A stretch of 64,000 nt of DNA from NCBI GenBank assembly GCA_028386065.3, contig JAKUCV010005740.1:1-64000 (forward strand). The letters are read 5' to 3'. The DNA is from Turnera subulata (taxonomy: Eukaryota; Streptophyta; Magnoliopsida; Malpighiales; Passifloraceae). The notes beneath the pieces were generated by a model. The model searched no databases. It was not told where the DNA came from and was given only the letters and a program-made list of their open reading frames with translations. Shown piece after piece: positions 35,409 to 46,069 of the stretch (the first letter of the stretch is position 1; the number at the start of each line of letters is the position of its first letter). A program made the position numbers and the translations under genes.

Positions 35409-35583
35409 TCAGGATACCGAATATGGTCATCCTGATGAGTATATATATGTTGCACTGGTGTTACAGGAATCCTATAGATACAAGTATTGTATACATCACA
35501 AGACACAGGGTTTCTAAGCTATAACTAACTGATAACTAACAGAAACATCTATCTGATAATGAATACATCCTTATCACCTAATA
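35409..35583 (-). repeat. Copia LTR in inverted orientation, right end of composite
   Basis: Reverse complement of the LTRs at 30700 and 33407, lacking its last ~15 bp. Its U3 end (CCTTATCACCTAATA on the plus strand) abuts the TSD GTATC. Confidence 0.9.
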
Positions 35584-35588
35584 GTATC

Positions 35589-35951
35589 AATGACTAAACC
35601 CAAGCCCCTGGAGATTTCTGCTAATGACATGCCCTCTTTCACCATTCCAAAAGCACAACAACTAAGTTTGTGGAGAAAACCTTGGGTTGGATTGAAGGTA
35701 AAGGACACATATTTTGACTAGTTTTCCCACTGCTACTGGACAATATCTATAAACACCCCCGCCACATCCCGAAACCCTACCGCCTAGGCAAATGAGCAGT
35801 CCTCCCTTATCTTTGCTTTATAACCAATCTTGTTATTAACCTGAACCGACTCCTTCTAGCCTCCCTCCATTGAGCTGCCCAATCTACTCCTTGCTAAGTT
35901 TGCCCGGATCATTCCATTGATGTTCTTAGAGCTATTGATTCTATCCACAAC
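35589..35951 (-). pseudogene. LINE-2 ORF1, middle part
   Basis: Minus strand from 35951: VVDRINSSKNINGMIRANLA, then with stops NNKIGYKA, SKYVSFTFNPTQGF and MSLAEISRGLGLVID. It continues ORF1 from 37997 (across the CACTA element) and onward into 30694 (across the Copia composite). Confidence 0.75.
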
Positions 35952-35954
35952 AAC

Positions 35955-37993
35955 CACTACAAGAAAAACAGTTTCTAATGACGAGAGAGCTTATCATTAA
36001 AAAGGTAATTATAGTCATTAAAAATAATTAAGGACCACAGAAATTTTGGTCACCTTGGTCATTGTTGGTTTTGTCGTTAATAGTTTAGCGACTAAATAAA
36101 ATTACTTGTCATTAATATCTTTACCCACCACTTACAAAAGTAGTAGTTACTAGTCTTTTATTAGTGACCAAACCTATATTGTCATTAAAAATATTTTAAA
36201 CTTTCAATGACGATAAAAGTAGTCATTATAGTTTGCAAACAAGAAAGTGCGTTTATTTGGGAAAATAGTTTTTTTCTCTGTTTTGAGAAAAAGAAAATAA
36301 TTATTCACACTTAATAACTTCAAATGATAACAATTATTCAGGTTGCCAATACTTTGAGTGATTGATCTCTACTTAATTTCAATCCCCATGGCGTAATAGT
36401 ACAGTTGTTCAATTCTTTCAAAAAATACATAAACTAGTTTCAGTACTTAACAATATAGTACTAAAACTAGTTTATAATTGGATTATAACAATAAAGTGTT
36501 ACATCAGTAAATACAGAGAATTTTCTTAACAAGGCAAAGGAACATACTTTTGCCTAAATTTTCTTCAAGTACAATAGCAAAAGAATCTAAATGTAAGTAA
36601 AAGTAATGACAATAGTTTGTAAGTTGTATCTAGGAACTCTTCTACTTATGCTTCTGCAAAATAGGAAAACAGGAAAAAAAAAAAACAAAACAATTAGCTC
36701 AATCATATGTTGGAGAACTAAATATAATACATGTAAAATAATTCACAAAGATGTAGAAAAAATATAATATGTCTCTTACATATTTGCAATAAAAAATGCA
36801 AAAAAAACAAGGCCGGCCCTAATGCAAATCCAAAATTCAACTCCTATTCAATCCTCACTACACTTGAATCACACCACCAATGACGATGGCAGTGATTTTC
36901 TTATAGCTTTTACTAGTTGATGTAATGGCATTTGTCCCATTAATTAGGAATTGTATCGGGTCTATGAAGTTTAACTTGTGAGACTCCAAACACTGTCATA
37001 ATTTTGCGAACAAAGTTACCAATACCACATTTATAATTAATTTTAAGAAACATATGCAAACTAAAAGGAAAAATATAAGGATCCCTTTGGTACAGGATGC
37101 ACATCTGAATAAATTATGTTTTTCTTTCCACTTATTTTGAGTCTCGTACAACCACTCTTCGTCTTTAAATTTGCCAACAGAAAAATCAATAACCTTTACT
37201 ATCAAATGAAGATAATATGGAGATTTTGTACTCCTAATCTTATCAAAAAAATGGAACAAAAGTCATTGTTACTCATAAATGCCAAAATGCTTGGCAAAAG
37301 GCAAGAAAGCAACATGCAAGGTCAAGGTCTAGAGTATACCTGAAGTCTAGGGAGTGGTATGTAAAAAGTGTTTATTACAACCTAGAAGGAAGCAATTTTC
37401 ATTGACCCATTTCATCAAACACTAGGGGGACCGAATGAGTAAAGAAACCAATTAAAATTAAATACAACAGTTAATTACAGAGGGCAGCGAACCTTTGCCT
37501 TGGCTAGTGAAAGAGCTCCATACTCATGTATTCTCGAATCCGCCATGTAAACTGCAAGGGAAACAATTGCTTATAACAATCCCGTATGATAAAAATGCAT
37601 ACACTTTTATGTAAAATAGAAAAATAAGAGAGTTTGTTCTGCAAGATGTATCTGAGTGTACTGCTAAGAGAATAATAACCATTTGTTTATTTGGAGAAAC
37701 CAAACATTCTGTTCAGATTTACTTTATAATTGAGTAAAGAAGGGACAGGTTACTGCTCAGATATATGTTAACTTTGTTTTCTAAAAAAAAAAAGGATAGC
37801 TAATTTAATGTGGGTATTAGTGACTAGAATGAGAAAACATTAACGACACGATAATTAAGTGGTCAATAATAATCTTCATAATAATAAGAATAATGACTAA
37901 GGATTTGTTTTGTCGTTTTACATACATCAATAACTACCAAGTACTAAAATTAGTCACAATAATTGGTAGCTAATATTGCATTTTGTTGTAGTG
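35955..37993. mobile_element. Non-autonomous CACTA (EnSpm) element
   Basis: Starts CACTACAAGAAAAAC and ends with TTTTGTTGTAGTG, flanked by the 3-bp TSD AAC (35952-35954 and 37994-37996). Both subterminal regions are rich in short words around CATTAAAA, TAATGAC and GTCGTT/AACGAC in both orientations, as typical for EnSpm transposase-binding arrays. There is no transposase frame in the 2.04 kb. It sits in LINE-2 ORF1, whose frame rejoins across it. Confidence 0.9.
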
Positions 37994-37996
37994 AAC

Positions 37997-38347
37997 GCTT
38001 CCTTCCCCTTTATGTTCGAACCTCACAAAACCATATCGATTGCCTTCCCATGTTAGCTTTCCAGGAATGAATACATCTAAGACTACTCCTACCTTAGACA
38101 TCTCCTTGAAGACATCTGATGCAAGCCATCCCGAAGGTAGGTTATCCAGAAAAACACTTACTGCTCTCATACTTTCCAAAGCCCTTTGAACCTGCTCCCT
38201 TGTCCACCTCGAGAAAAATGACGGTTTGGCATGATGACGCGTCGACCTGTTGACTTCTGTAAACTTGCTACCTTCCTTCGCTATTCCTGGTTGCCGCATA
38301 CTTCTGTTCACAAGCTGAATATAAGCATCAAAATAGTTATGGATCTC
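37997..38347 (-). pseudogene. LINE-2 ORF1, N-terminal RRM region
   Basis: Minus strand: RWTREQVQRALESM, VSVFLDNLPSGWLASDVFKE, GVVLDVFIPGKLTWEGNRYG, FVRFEHKGEGS. This is the RRM-like domain (RNP2 FLDNLP, RNP1 RYGFVRF) found at the start of many plant L1 ORF1 proteins. The element is 5'-truncated at 38347, so no true start codon remains. Confidence 0.85.
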
Positions 38348-38460
38348 CAACTTGACTTATATATCGTATCGAGTGAACCCATTTACGTACCTAAACAAAT
38401 TGAGAATCTTTAACCTATAAATATTATTTCTTCAATTCCGTAGCGATTGTTGCTTTTGTC

Positions 38461-40463
38461 AAACAAGAATGTTACGGGAAAAAATTATCGTTTTAGAATA
38501 TTCAATAAGTAATAAATGAATTTCTATCATTATTTACCCCTTGATTATTCCAATTAAGCAGACTTTCAGTTTAATTAGATCTCAAGTCATGACTCTTCGT
38601 TTGCCTACCCTTTTTTTTTTTCTAAAATATTGTAAGTTAATCTATGTATTCCTTAAATGACATTTATTAAGTACACTTCTATATTAGCATAGAAATTCTA
38701 AAAATGATAACTATTTTGGAACAGATAGAGTAATCTCGTGTTGTGGTGTCAAAAACGTTTAGCGAATTGTATGTGCCATCCAAGGACGGGACAATATTCA
38801 TTCTTCAGATTTTTTGATTGACTTGCAATATATTAGAAGAATATATAGTAAAGGTAATTGGATAGTTCATAGTTCATACCTTAACAACCCCTGAATCAAG
38901 TGGAACTTGGCACCGGTGGGTCCTGTGCACCATCACCCATGCCTAGTTCAAGCTTGTTAGAATATATTCATTCTTCAGAACTTCGAGGTTTGGAAGACTT
39001 GTTGGACTACACCATCACCCATGCCTAGTTCAAGCTTTTTTTTAACAATATATGTTATATACTTCAAAGTTGGCCACTATATTTTTATTTTTTATTCATT
39101 TAAAAGTAAGCATAATGATGGTCTCATCTACACTTAGAAAATAGGGTTAGTTAGGTTGCAGCTCTGTGTTCAGCGAGGGAAAACAGTCTTATTTAGCGAT
39201 TGGGGTACCAAGAGAGCTGATCAAACGCTTTATGGTCTAGCATCCAAAAAAAAAAAGCTTTATGGTCAAAAAAGCTGTTTAGCACCACCGGTCCACCTTC
39301 TGGCATGTATGTATAAAACGCCTACGTATAAACAATAGCCCACACGTTGAAAATGAAGTTTAAAAAACACTTCCTTATAATGCAGTTCTTTAATATTTTA
39401 TGCATGCACCCAGTCAAAGTATATATCATAGAATAATTTAGACACATCGATCAATGATGATGATACATACATGGAATGGATCATCTCATACGCTGCTAGC
39501 TTACTCATCGTCTATGGATCTTGATGATTATGTCATGTCATGTCATGGCAACCACTACTCGACTAGATATATATATCTAGATGGGCTTGAGAAGACTTAG
39601 ACGTGCTTGTTTTGAGTATGACAAAAGAAATCAACGATTTGCCGGTGGCCAAAGCGGCGAATATATTTGTGATCTCCAAGCTGCACTGTTATCATCTGTC
39701 AACATATATATATATATACATTATGGCTGTACATTGTGTGTGTTTTGAGTATGGTTGACCCGAGAAAGGACGACCGTTTAAATGTGTTTCTGGAGGATAG
39801 ATACAGGAAGATATCCCCTGACACACACACACACTATATATATATATTTTGTACATATACATATATGTATATATTTGTACGTATATGGATATTAGACACT
39901 ACAAAAAGACAATCTGTCTGGTATGGGATTATCTGATTCTAACCAATAATTGAAAATCAATTTCCAGGCCCTAAATGAATGCCGAAATTGATAACAACAA
40001 ACGTATAATCATTAATTTTATATAATTATAACAAAATCAAGAATTTTTTGTATAACTAACTTATATTAATTAAAAAAATAAATTTATGAATTTGAATAAT
40101 TTAATTTAAGCTCATATATACCAAATATTAGAGTTGAATTCTTTTTTTTTTCACGAAACCATATCAAATACAAGAATTGTTTAACAATGTATTCAAATAT
40201 TCATAAATTATTAATGAATTAAAAAAATCGTTTCACATGAGGGTTTGATGTTCTCTGACTTTTCAAAGCAAGGGTTCAGTACGAAATAATATTTGGTCTA
40301 CAAATTCTATATGTAACCAGGCCATGTTGCTCTGGTAAGTTGCTCATAGTCTTTAAATAATTTAGGCCGTTCCATGTGAACAATCTTAACTAAATAGGAA
40401 AGTGCCTCTATGTTTTTTTGAGCGGTGCCTCTATGTTAGCACCAAGTTCAATGTACCAGAATC
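38461..40463. other. Intergenic DNA
   Basis: AT-rich, no gene seen. ACCATCACCCATGCCTAGTT occurs at about 38929 and again at 39010 (direct repeat, ~80 bp apart). Short TA and AC tracts occur near 39703-39718 and 39823-39847. Confidence 0.5.
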
Positions 40464-40477
40464 ATTTGATAATCAAT

Positions 40478-40660
40478 TTTTTTTCCCCATTCGGTATCCG
40501 GAGTTTTGCTCAGACTAATATAGATTCAACCCGCATCGCACATATGGGTATGATGGGTGAGTCTCCCAATGAAAATTTTCTGCATACTTTAAGACTCGAA
40601 CCCGAGACCTCGCTTAAGCGGAATCAAATCGTTTACCACTTAAAACAACTCTACATTGGA
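40478..40660 (-). mobile_element. tRNA-derived SINE
   Basis: A perfect 14-bp TSD ATTTGATAATCAAT lies at 40464-40477 and 40661-40674. On the minus strand the element starts next to the upper TSD, has an A-box-like AAGTGGTAAACG and a B box GGTTCGAGTCTT (40602-40591). It ends in GGGGAAAAAAA against the lower TSD. Length 183 bp, right for a plant SINE transcribed by RNA polymerase III and mobilised by LINE machinery. It is not a tRNA gene because no cloverleaf follows. Confidence 0.85.
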
Positions 40661-40674
40661 ATTTGATAATCAAT

Positions 40675-41013
40675 ATTGATAGAGCCCCTAAGTAAATAAC
40701 TATTTTTTTTATATTTTTATATGTATAAGACTATAAGTAGATGCAAGAGGAGCGGGGATGAATGCATCACTAACTTATAAAACTACACAGGCCTCTCATC
40801 CAAAACCGTTAGAATTAAAATTAAGTTTTGATCTAATAGATAGATCCAATATTTATCCAAGTGATCAAAATTTTCTCTCAATTTCCAATAGATTTTTCAC
40901 TTAAAATTACATTCATCAAGATCCCGTGGACTTCTCTCTTTATCTTTTTTAGAACTAAGATCCCATGTTTTAGATACGATTAGGGGAAAACACAAGAAAT
41001 TACGATCTTGAAA
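40675..41013. other. Intergenic DNA between SINE and MULE
   Basis: AT-rich, no coding or repeat feature recognised. Confidence 0.5.
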
Positions 41014-42637
41014 GGGTTTTTGGTACGGTTGGTACCCAACTTTCTTACGTTGGGTCAATCTTGTACCTACAACTTTTCTCGAAACATTTATGTACCTGAA
41101 TTTGTATCGGGCAAGTCAGTCATGGGTCTCGGGCGGGGCATGTGCTGACGTGGATGCTGCCCGATTTTAAGCTGCTGCCCGTGGCTCAAAACGACGTAGT
41201 ATCACCACGATACGACGCCGTTTAGCATCCATGTGGCAGCTGTGGGTCTTACTATTTCCCAGTAACTTTCCACTTGTTTCCCAGCACCTCACCTGGCTAC
41301 CCGCCCAGTTTAAGAGGTTCGACTGAACCCAGAAAATGTCGTTTCACCAAGATTACCAGGGTTCTACCAATTCTAATTAAATAATTATTTGAATAATAAT
41401 TATGTGAAACAAAAAAAAAATAAATTTCTTTTTTAATAAATCCAATCCACTACATGGGTGGGTTCAAGTGGATGATCAGACCATTGATTTTGAAAGATAT
41501 TTAACATGGATAAATTTTAATTTAAAAATAGTTAACACAAAATAAACTATAATAAATTTACAAAGTAAAATAAAAAAAATGGTGTTCTTCAATTTTGCAC
41601 CAACAAAATCTATTTGTGGCCAGAGAAATTCAAATGGGCTCTCCTCCTTTAATTTATACACATGAGATTTAATTAAAAAAATCAATAAACATAAAAAAAA
41701 AAAAACATGATATTTAACTCTTCTTCCCAACAACGTCGGCGTCATCTCCCATCGTCTTGGTTGCAGTAGCCTACTCCAAAAATTCCACCACTGTACCCTC
41801 TTATAACCACCAGAAAAGAATTAGCCCAATCTCAAATACATCCCTTTAGCAGTACTCATCCTTGTAGTCTCCTTTTCCAATCTCAAATATCTAGGAGAAG
41901 AGCAAGAGGGAGAGATGGCTATGGTGGACTTCCAGTGTAAAGCACAGGGACACACAAAACAGTACTACTCTTCCTCTGCCATGGACAACACAAACTGGCC
42001 CTTCGTTGCTATCGCCGGTCGATCGGCCAGGACGACCACGATGTACTCTCCTTGAACTCTCACTACCCCTTCGATTTTGAACAATTGTGGAAGGAGGAAG
42101 GGGAAGAATAGAAGGAAAGGTTTTCTCTCAATTCTTTTTCTAATTTGGACGAGTGGGAAGTGGGAGGAGAGTTGGAGAGGTATAATTTTGATTTGGGTAA
42201 TAAAAACTAAAAAGACCTTCACAGATCTCATCGGGGTCTTTTTTCTTTTAGGAAAAGAAAAGGTTTTCTCGTTTTTTATTTGGATAACAACATGAATTAA
42301 AAAAATATGTAGTTGAGGTTGGGGTATAAACAAAAATAAGAAACCACGTGGTTTGTTGGTATTCTTAAATCAGGGTCGAGCCAGGGTGGAAACCGGGTTA
42401 GTTTTCAGGACAATGGGTTGGATCCAAGTTTGACACATAGGCGTAAAACAACGTCTCATTGTGGTAATACGACGTCGTTTTGAGTAACGGACAGCAGTCT
42501 AATTTGGGGCAGCATCCATGTCAGCAAATACCCCGTCCGAGATCCATGACTGACCTGCCCGCTAAAACTCCAGGTACATAAATGTCTCGAAAAAAGTTCT
42601 AGATAAGAAAATTGGGTACCAACCGTACTAAAAACCC
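41014..42637. mobile_element. Non-autonomous MULE (GGGTTTTTGGTAC family)
   Basis: Starts GGGTTTTTGGTACGGTTGG and ends with the inverted CCAACCGTACTAAAAACCC. Inverted arms of about 270 bp (41014-41290 and 42370-42637) share the GGGTCTCGGGC-like, GCTGACGTGGATGCTGC and ACGACGTCGT blocks. The tips match the element at 59774-61616. A clean 9-bp TSD is not visible (flanks ATCTTGAAA and GTGTAAAGT), so it is old or rearranged. The core (41700-42300) has cDNA-like, AG-rich sequence without a recognised protein. Confidence 0.8.
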
Positions 42638-43812
42638 GTGTAAAGTAGAAGTAATTAGCTTATACTTTCCATTTATGCAAACAATGGTGAAAGAATATTC
42701 GGTGGAAGTCGGCTGGACATTACTTTTCTTGGTGTGAATAATTCTAATTTGACATTAATTGGCCACCCAAATTTGTCAAGTATGAGCGAAGTTTGACCAT
42801 TTATGAAAGCGCTTGCTTTGATTCTCAAAAATAAGGGAAGTTTGACCTAAATCCACTAGAAGCCAGAACCCAGAAGGGTTGTTGGTTGCAGCGAACTTAG
42901 ATTTATTAATTAATAGATGGAGCCCCAGGGCTGAAAACTGTCCGAATATTGTGTGGTGATTGGATATCGATTGTGTAGGGCATCATATATCTATCTGACC
43001 AAATTTCTTCATTTCTATGGTTATGATATTCTTCCTACAAATTAAAGAATGTTGGTGAAGTGCTGCATATATCTTGGCAGATGATAGACCACGAGGAAAT
43101 TATTGCCTGAAAGATAATAAACGAATACAATGCACGCATGTATATTTCCTAATCTGAGGAATAACATTTGCTAATTAGCTTAACAAATACTTCACAATTA
43201 AGCATCATCGCTAACTGACCCTGCAGGTAGTAGCAGTATTGAACGACTATACTAGAAGTAATTTGCCTAAAATTGCATACACTTTGATCTTTTTCCACAT
43301 TAATATTGTATTGTACCATTTGTTTCAAGGGCTTTCCATTTAATTTGTAATGATTCTGGAAACTGCATATCGAATTTATATAGATAAAGCTGCATATCGA
43401 ATAAGGCATGAAGGGGAAGAAAGTAGACACTGCAAACTTCCACGGAAGATCTTAGCCAAACGAGATGATTTGCATCAAGAATTACTTTAGTATTCAATTT
43501 CTGTAAATCCATTAATTTGAAGTAACAACTTTGGTTAAAAGTATGAGTACACTGGCATGGGGAGGGGAGTTGAAAGGATCGATCTCAACGCATGCCATTT
43601 AGCACTAGAGATTTATCCGAAAAGAAAATCGGTACATGAAATAAACATCTTAATTTGTAACAGGGACAGAGTTTGCTTGTGAAAAATTGTATCTGTTTGC
43701 TGCTATAATGTATATCTATATCATGTGACACAAATCAATCATCTACAACTACCGGAAGAATTAGAATGAATGATTAACTAAAAGTCCTATGCATTCTTTT
43801 TCCCAAAATGTC
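42638..43812. other. Intergenic DNA, 3' side of the PUB gene
   Basis: No coding sequence recognised. The part next to 43812 should contain the 3' untranslated region of the minus-strand PUB gene. No transposon ends found. Confidence 0.5.
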
Positions 43813-45078
43813 TCAAGCGGGATAAGAAGAGACAAGATTGGGTGGTAAGCAAGGAGAACTCTTCCAAGTCTTGGCATGCAACCTAAGAACCTCTCTGGCC
43901 TTGTCTTTGGTCTTATTGCTGCAATCAACTTGAAGCACCAAGCACAACTTGGCGACAACACCAAGTTGCAACATGTCCTGGATGACATGAGGAGTGGCAG
44001 AGAACTTGGAAATGGACAAGAGGATCCTCACAGCCCTCTCGCTTGCAACCTGAGAAACCCTAAGAATCTTCTTGGAAACAATGGCTAGCCCAGCCCCGTG
44101 TCCTAACAGTTCAGCTCTTCCTTCTGCGCACTGGCACAGCAGGTCCAGGACCGTTAGGGCCAACTCGCATGTCCGTCTTTCTGATGAATCAAGGAGCAGA
44201 TGGATCAATACTGAGATTGCATTAGCTTCAATGGCTTTGATTCTGTTCCTGCCCCATGGACAAGCATTGATCAGCAGGTGCAATGTAGCTTTGGAAGCTT
44301 GATGCGAGATATGATCGCGTAATACTTGGACTACTTGGAGGAACAGGTCGGATCTCAGATGGACCAGGGTCATGGGATCCGCAACTTCAAGCATTGATTT
44401 CAACAACAACACTGCATAAGCACGCGACTCGTAGTTCCCACCTTGCATCACTTGACCTAACGTTCCAATAAACTCCCCGTTGTTTCTTCCCATAAGATTC
44501 TTTAGGCCCGACTCTGATAGTTGGAGACCGTAAAGAAGGCTCAATGCTTCGTCCCCTACCCCCGCTGTACATGTTGTTGTGATCATCTGATCATCAAACT
44601 CTTGTTGATGAGGTGATGATGTGGAGGAAGAGGCGATGATTGAAGCCAAGAACTCTCCAGCGCCCGCAGCCTCCATGCATCTCTTGTTGGTTTCCTTCTC
44701 GTTGGCGATCGAACGCAGCCTCCTCAGGCACTTGACCAGTTGCTGTGGGGACGACGACGACTTGGCTGCATCTTGTAGGAGCTTGGTAACCTGGGATTTG
44801 GTGACGGGAGGCCTTGGAGTCGGGATTCTCTCGATACCAAGTGAAGCATGGAGGGTGCACCAAGATTGGATGAGACGCCTAAGAGTGTGGTTTGGTGTTA
44901 GCTCAAAATCGGAGAGAACCTGCTTTGTCAGGGGGCATGTATTGTTCTTGCCTGTGAATAACCATTTCTCGATGCTCTCCCGATCATAAGTTATCCCCGT
45001 GGGGACGGTGACGGGGTCTTTCATTATTTGGAGAGAAATAGGGCAAAGAAAGTATGAAGGGACATCAATCTCTTCCAT
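43813..45078 (-). CDS. PUB23: U-box E3 ubiquitin ligase, PUB22/PUB23 type
   Basis: Intronless, 421 residues. Residues about 6-79 form the U-box (PSYFLCPISLQIMKDPVTVP, TYDRESIEKWLFTGKNNTCP, LTPNHTLRRLIQSWC), which recruits the E2 enzyme. The rest is an armadillo-like repeat domain (MLEVADPMTLVHL, NACPWGRNRIKAIEA, CQCAEGRAELLGHGAGLAIV, SKKILRVSQVASERAVRIL) that binds substrates. It ends PPNLVSSYPA, as the Arabidopsis pair ends. PUB22/23 act in the cytosol as negative regulators of immune and drought responses. I chose the ATG at 45078 (MEEIDVPSYF), not the in-frame one 14 codons upstream at 45120, because family members start just before the U-box. PUB22 and PUB23 are a recent Arabidopsis pair, so the symbol stands for the clade. 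Confidence 0.93.
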   Translation of the reverse strand: MEEIDVPSYFLCPISLQIMKDPVTVPTGITYDRESIEKWLFTGKNNTCPLTKQVLSDFELTPNHTLRRLIQSWCTLHASLGIERIPTPRPPVTKSQVTKLLQDAAKSSSSPQQLVKCLRRLRSIANEKETNKRCMEAAGAGEFLASIIASSSTSSPHQQEFDDQMITTTCTAGVGDEALSLLYGLQLSESGLKNLMGRNNGEFIGTLGQVMQGGNYESRAYAVLLLKSMLEVADPMTLVHLRSDLFLQVVQVLRDHISHQASKATLHLLINACPWGRNRIKAIEANAISVLIHLLLDSSERRTCELALTVLDLLCQCAEGRAELLGHGAGLAIVSKKILRVSQVASERAVRILLSISKFSATPHVIQDMLQLGVVAKLCLVLQVDCSNKTKDKAREVLRLHAKTWKSSPCLPPNLVSSYPA

Positions 45079-46025
45079 TCTAATTATAGTTTTGATTGGA
45101 GAGACCAAGAAACAAACCAATTGAGATACTGATGAGTTTTTGGAATATATATGTATACTACTACTACTACTACTACAAGAGCAAGGTAGCTTCGAAGTTT
45201 TAAGAATTCTAAGTTCTCCTGGGAGGCACTGGCTAGTTGGTGAGGAGAGGAGTTGTGTAAATGTGAATGGCTTTGATTTGGTTGTGGAGGTGAAGAAGGT
45301 GGATGTTTTATACGTTGAGAGAGAGAGAGAGAGAGAGAGAGGGATGAGGAATAATGTGATGAGTTGTTCAAAATCAGAAAGTCAAAGAACACGCAAAATA
45401 CAGGCCAACTTAGACAGAGAGAGATATTTGGGTTATTGGGGGTATGACTTTTCTAAGGGATTGAAACGCTCAAGGACGGCTAATTATTAATTAACTTTAC
45501 CTGGTCCTGAATGCATACTGTTGTTGAGCTGTGCGGCTGCTGACTAGTTAACACATACATGATACATGCATTGCAGATTACCAGTGGTAGTAGTACTTTG
45601 TTACAACCATTTTGACTTTCTCCATCTAGAAACTCTCTCTAGTATTTTCTTATGTCTAGTTGGCTACCTCGTGTTTATTTCTTTTGTTTACTTTGTTGTT
45701 TTTCTCTTTTTTTTTCTTTTTAAGTCATCATGTACTGCATGCATATTAATTATTGAGTTTGAATGGATGCCGACAAAACACTCATGGTGGGTCATGGGTG
45801 GTGGCGATTTTTCCTGGCTGCTGCCTTTTCTTCACTCTTTACTTCTTTCTGCTTCAGCCTTTAACTCTCCAGCTCTCTATTATTTTAGTCCAATTCAAGC
45901 GTTAATTGCTTTATTTTAGCACATGGCCTAATTTTGAGTTTTGACCAACATTTACTGTCACTGCCTCTCATCTCAATTTGACTACTGCGTTTCTCTGTGT
46001 TGTATGCTTACTTTCACTTGTAAGT
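45079..46025. promoter_or_regulatory. Upstream region of the PUB gene with microsatellites
   Basis: Holds the PUB promoter and leader (minus orientation). 45158-45176 is a CTA/TAC trinucleotide tract and 45317-45341 a GA/CT tract, probably in the leader. No clear TATA box. The 117-residue plus frame at 45566-45919 is hydrophobic low-complexity sequence without a recognised domain. Confidence 0.5.
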
Positions 46026-46069
46026 GAATTACTATAAACTTTTTTTTGGTAATAAGGGAGGCTCAAGGC

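Larger units (their letters stand above)
30700..35583. mobile_element. Rearranged Copia composite with inverted terminal LTRs
   Basis: A perfect 5-bp TSD GTATC flanks the block (30695-30699 and 35584-35588), and the LINE-2 frame rejoins across it. Order: LTR (+, 30700-30889), leader joined directly to integrase, a 718-bp-period duplication of integrase, start of RT, LTR fragment (+, 32836-32982), gag fragment, LTR (+, 33407-33595), gag, protease, integrase part, LTR (-, 35409-35583). Both genomic junctions are the U3 end (TATTAGGTGATAAGG) of an LTR. Almost all of RT and RNase H is absent, so it is defective. Confidence 0.85.
22406..38347 (-). mobile_element. LINE-2, 5'-truncated, with three nested insertions
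   Basis: Perfect 13-bp TSD CAACTTGACTTAT at 22393-22405 and 38348-38360. The A-rich 3' tail (minus strand CATTAAAAACATAA) abuts the lower TSD, as expected for target-primed reverse transcription. Removing the MULE (22481-28288), the Copia composite (30700-35583) and the CACTA element (35955-37993) with one TSD copy each leaves about 3.2 kb. What remains is an RRM-type ORF1 and only the very C-terminal part of ORF2; endonuclease and RT are missing. Confidence 0.88.
22014..38460. mobile_element. hAT-like element split by LINE-2
   Basis: Left tip TAGACCTAACAATCC (22014) matches TAGACTTGGCAATTC at 53455. The inner part 22075-22392 (GGGTTGTGTCGTCGGTTAA, TTGTACTTATTTTAATAA..., GATCGGGATATAAACA) aligns with 54760-55060. 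The rest resumes after the LINE-2 TSD at 38361 (GAACCCATTTACGTACC, AATTGAGAATCTTTAACCTATA) and aligns with 55120-55165. So one short repeat was opened by LINE-2. The right tip, near 38460, is too diverged to place. Confidence 0.7.

Noticed and set aside
40591..40660. Possible tRNA gene (A and B boxes)
   Set aside because: No cloverleaf or acceptor stem; the boxes sit inside a 183-bp unit with poly-A tail and TSD, so it is a SINE.
45079..45120. 14-codon N-terminal extension of the PUB protein
   Set aside because: Hydrophobic MVCFLVSPIK... is unlike family members, which start just before the U-box; the ATG at 45078 fits better.
45566..45919. 117-codon hydrophobic plus-strand frame
   Set aside because: Phe/Leu/Ser-rich translation of T-rich sequence upstream of PUB; no domain or coding signature.
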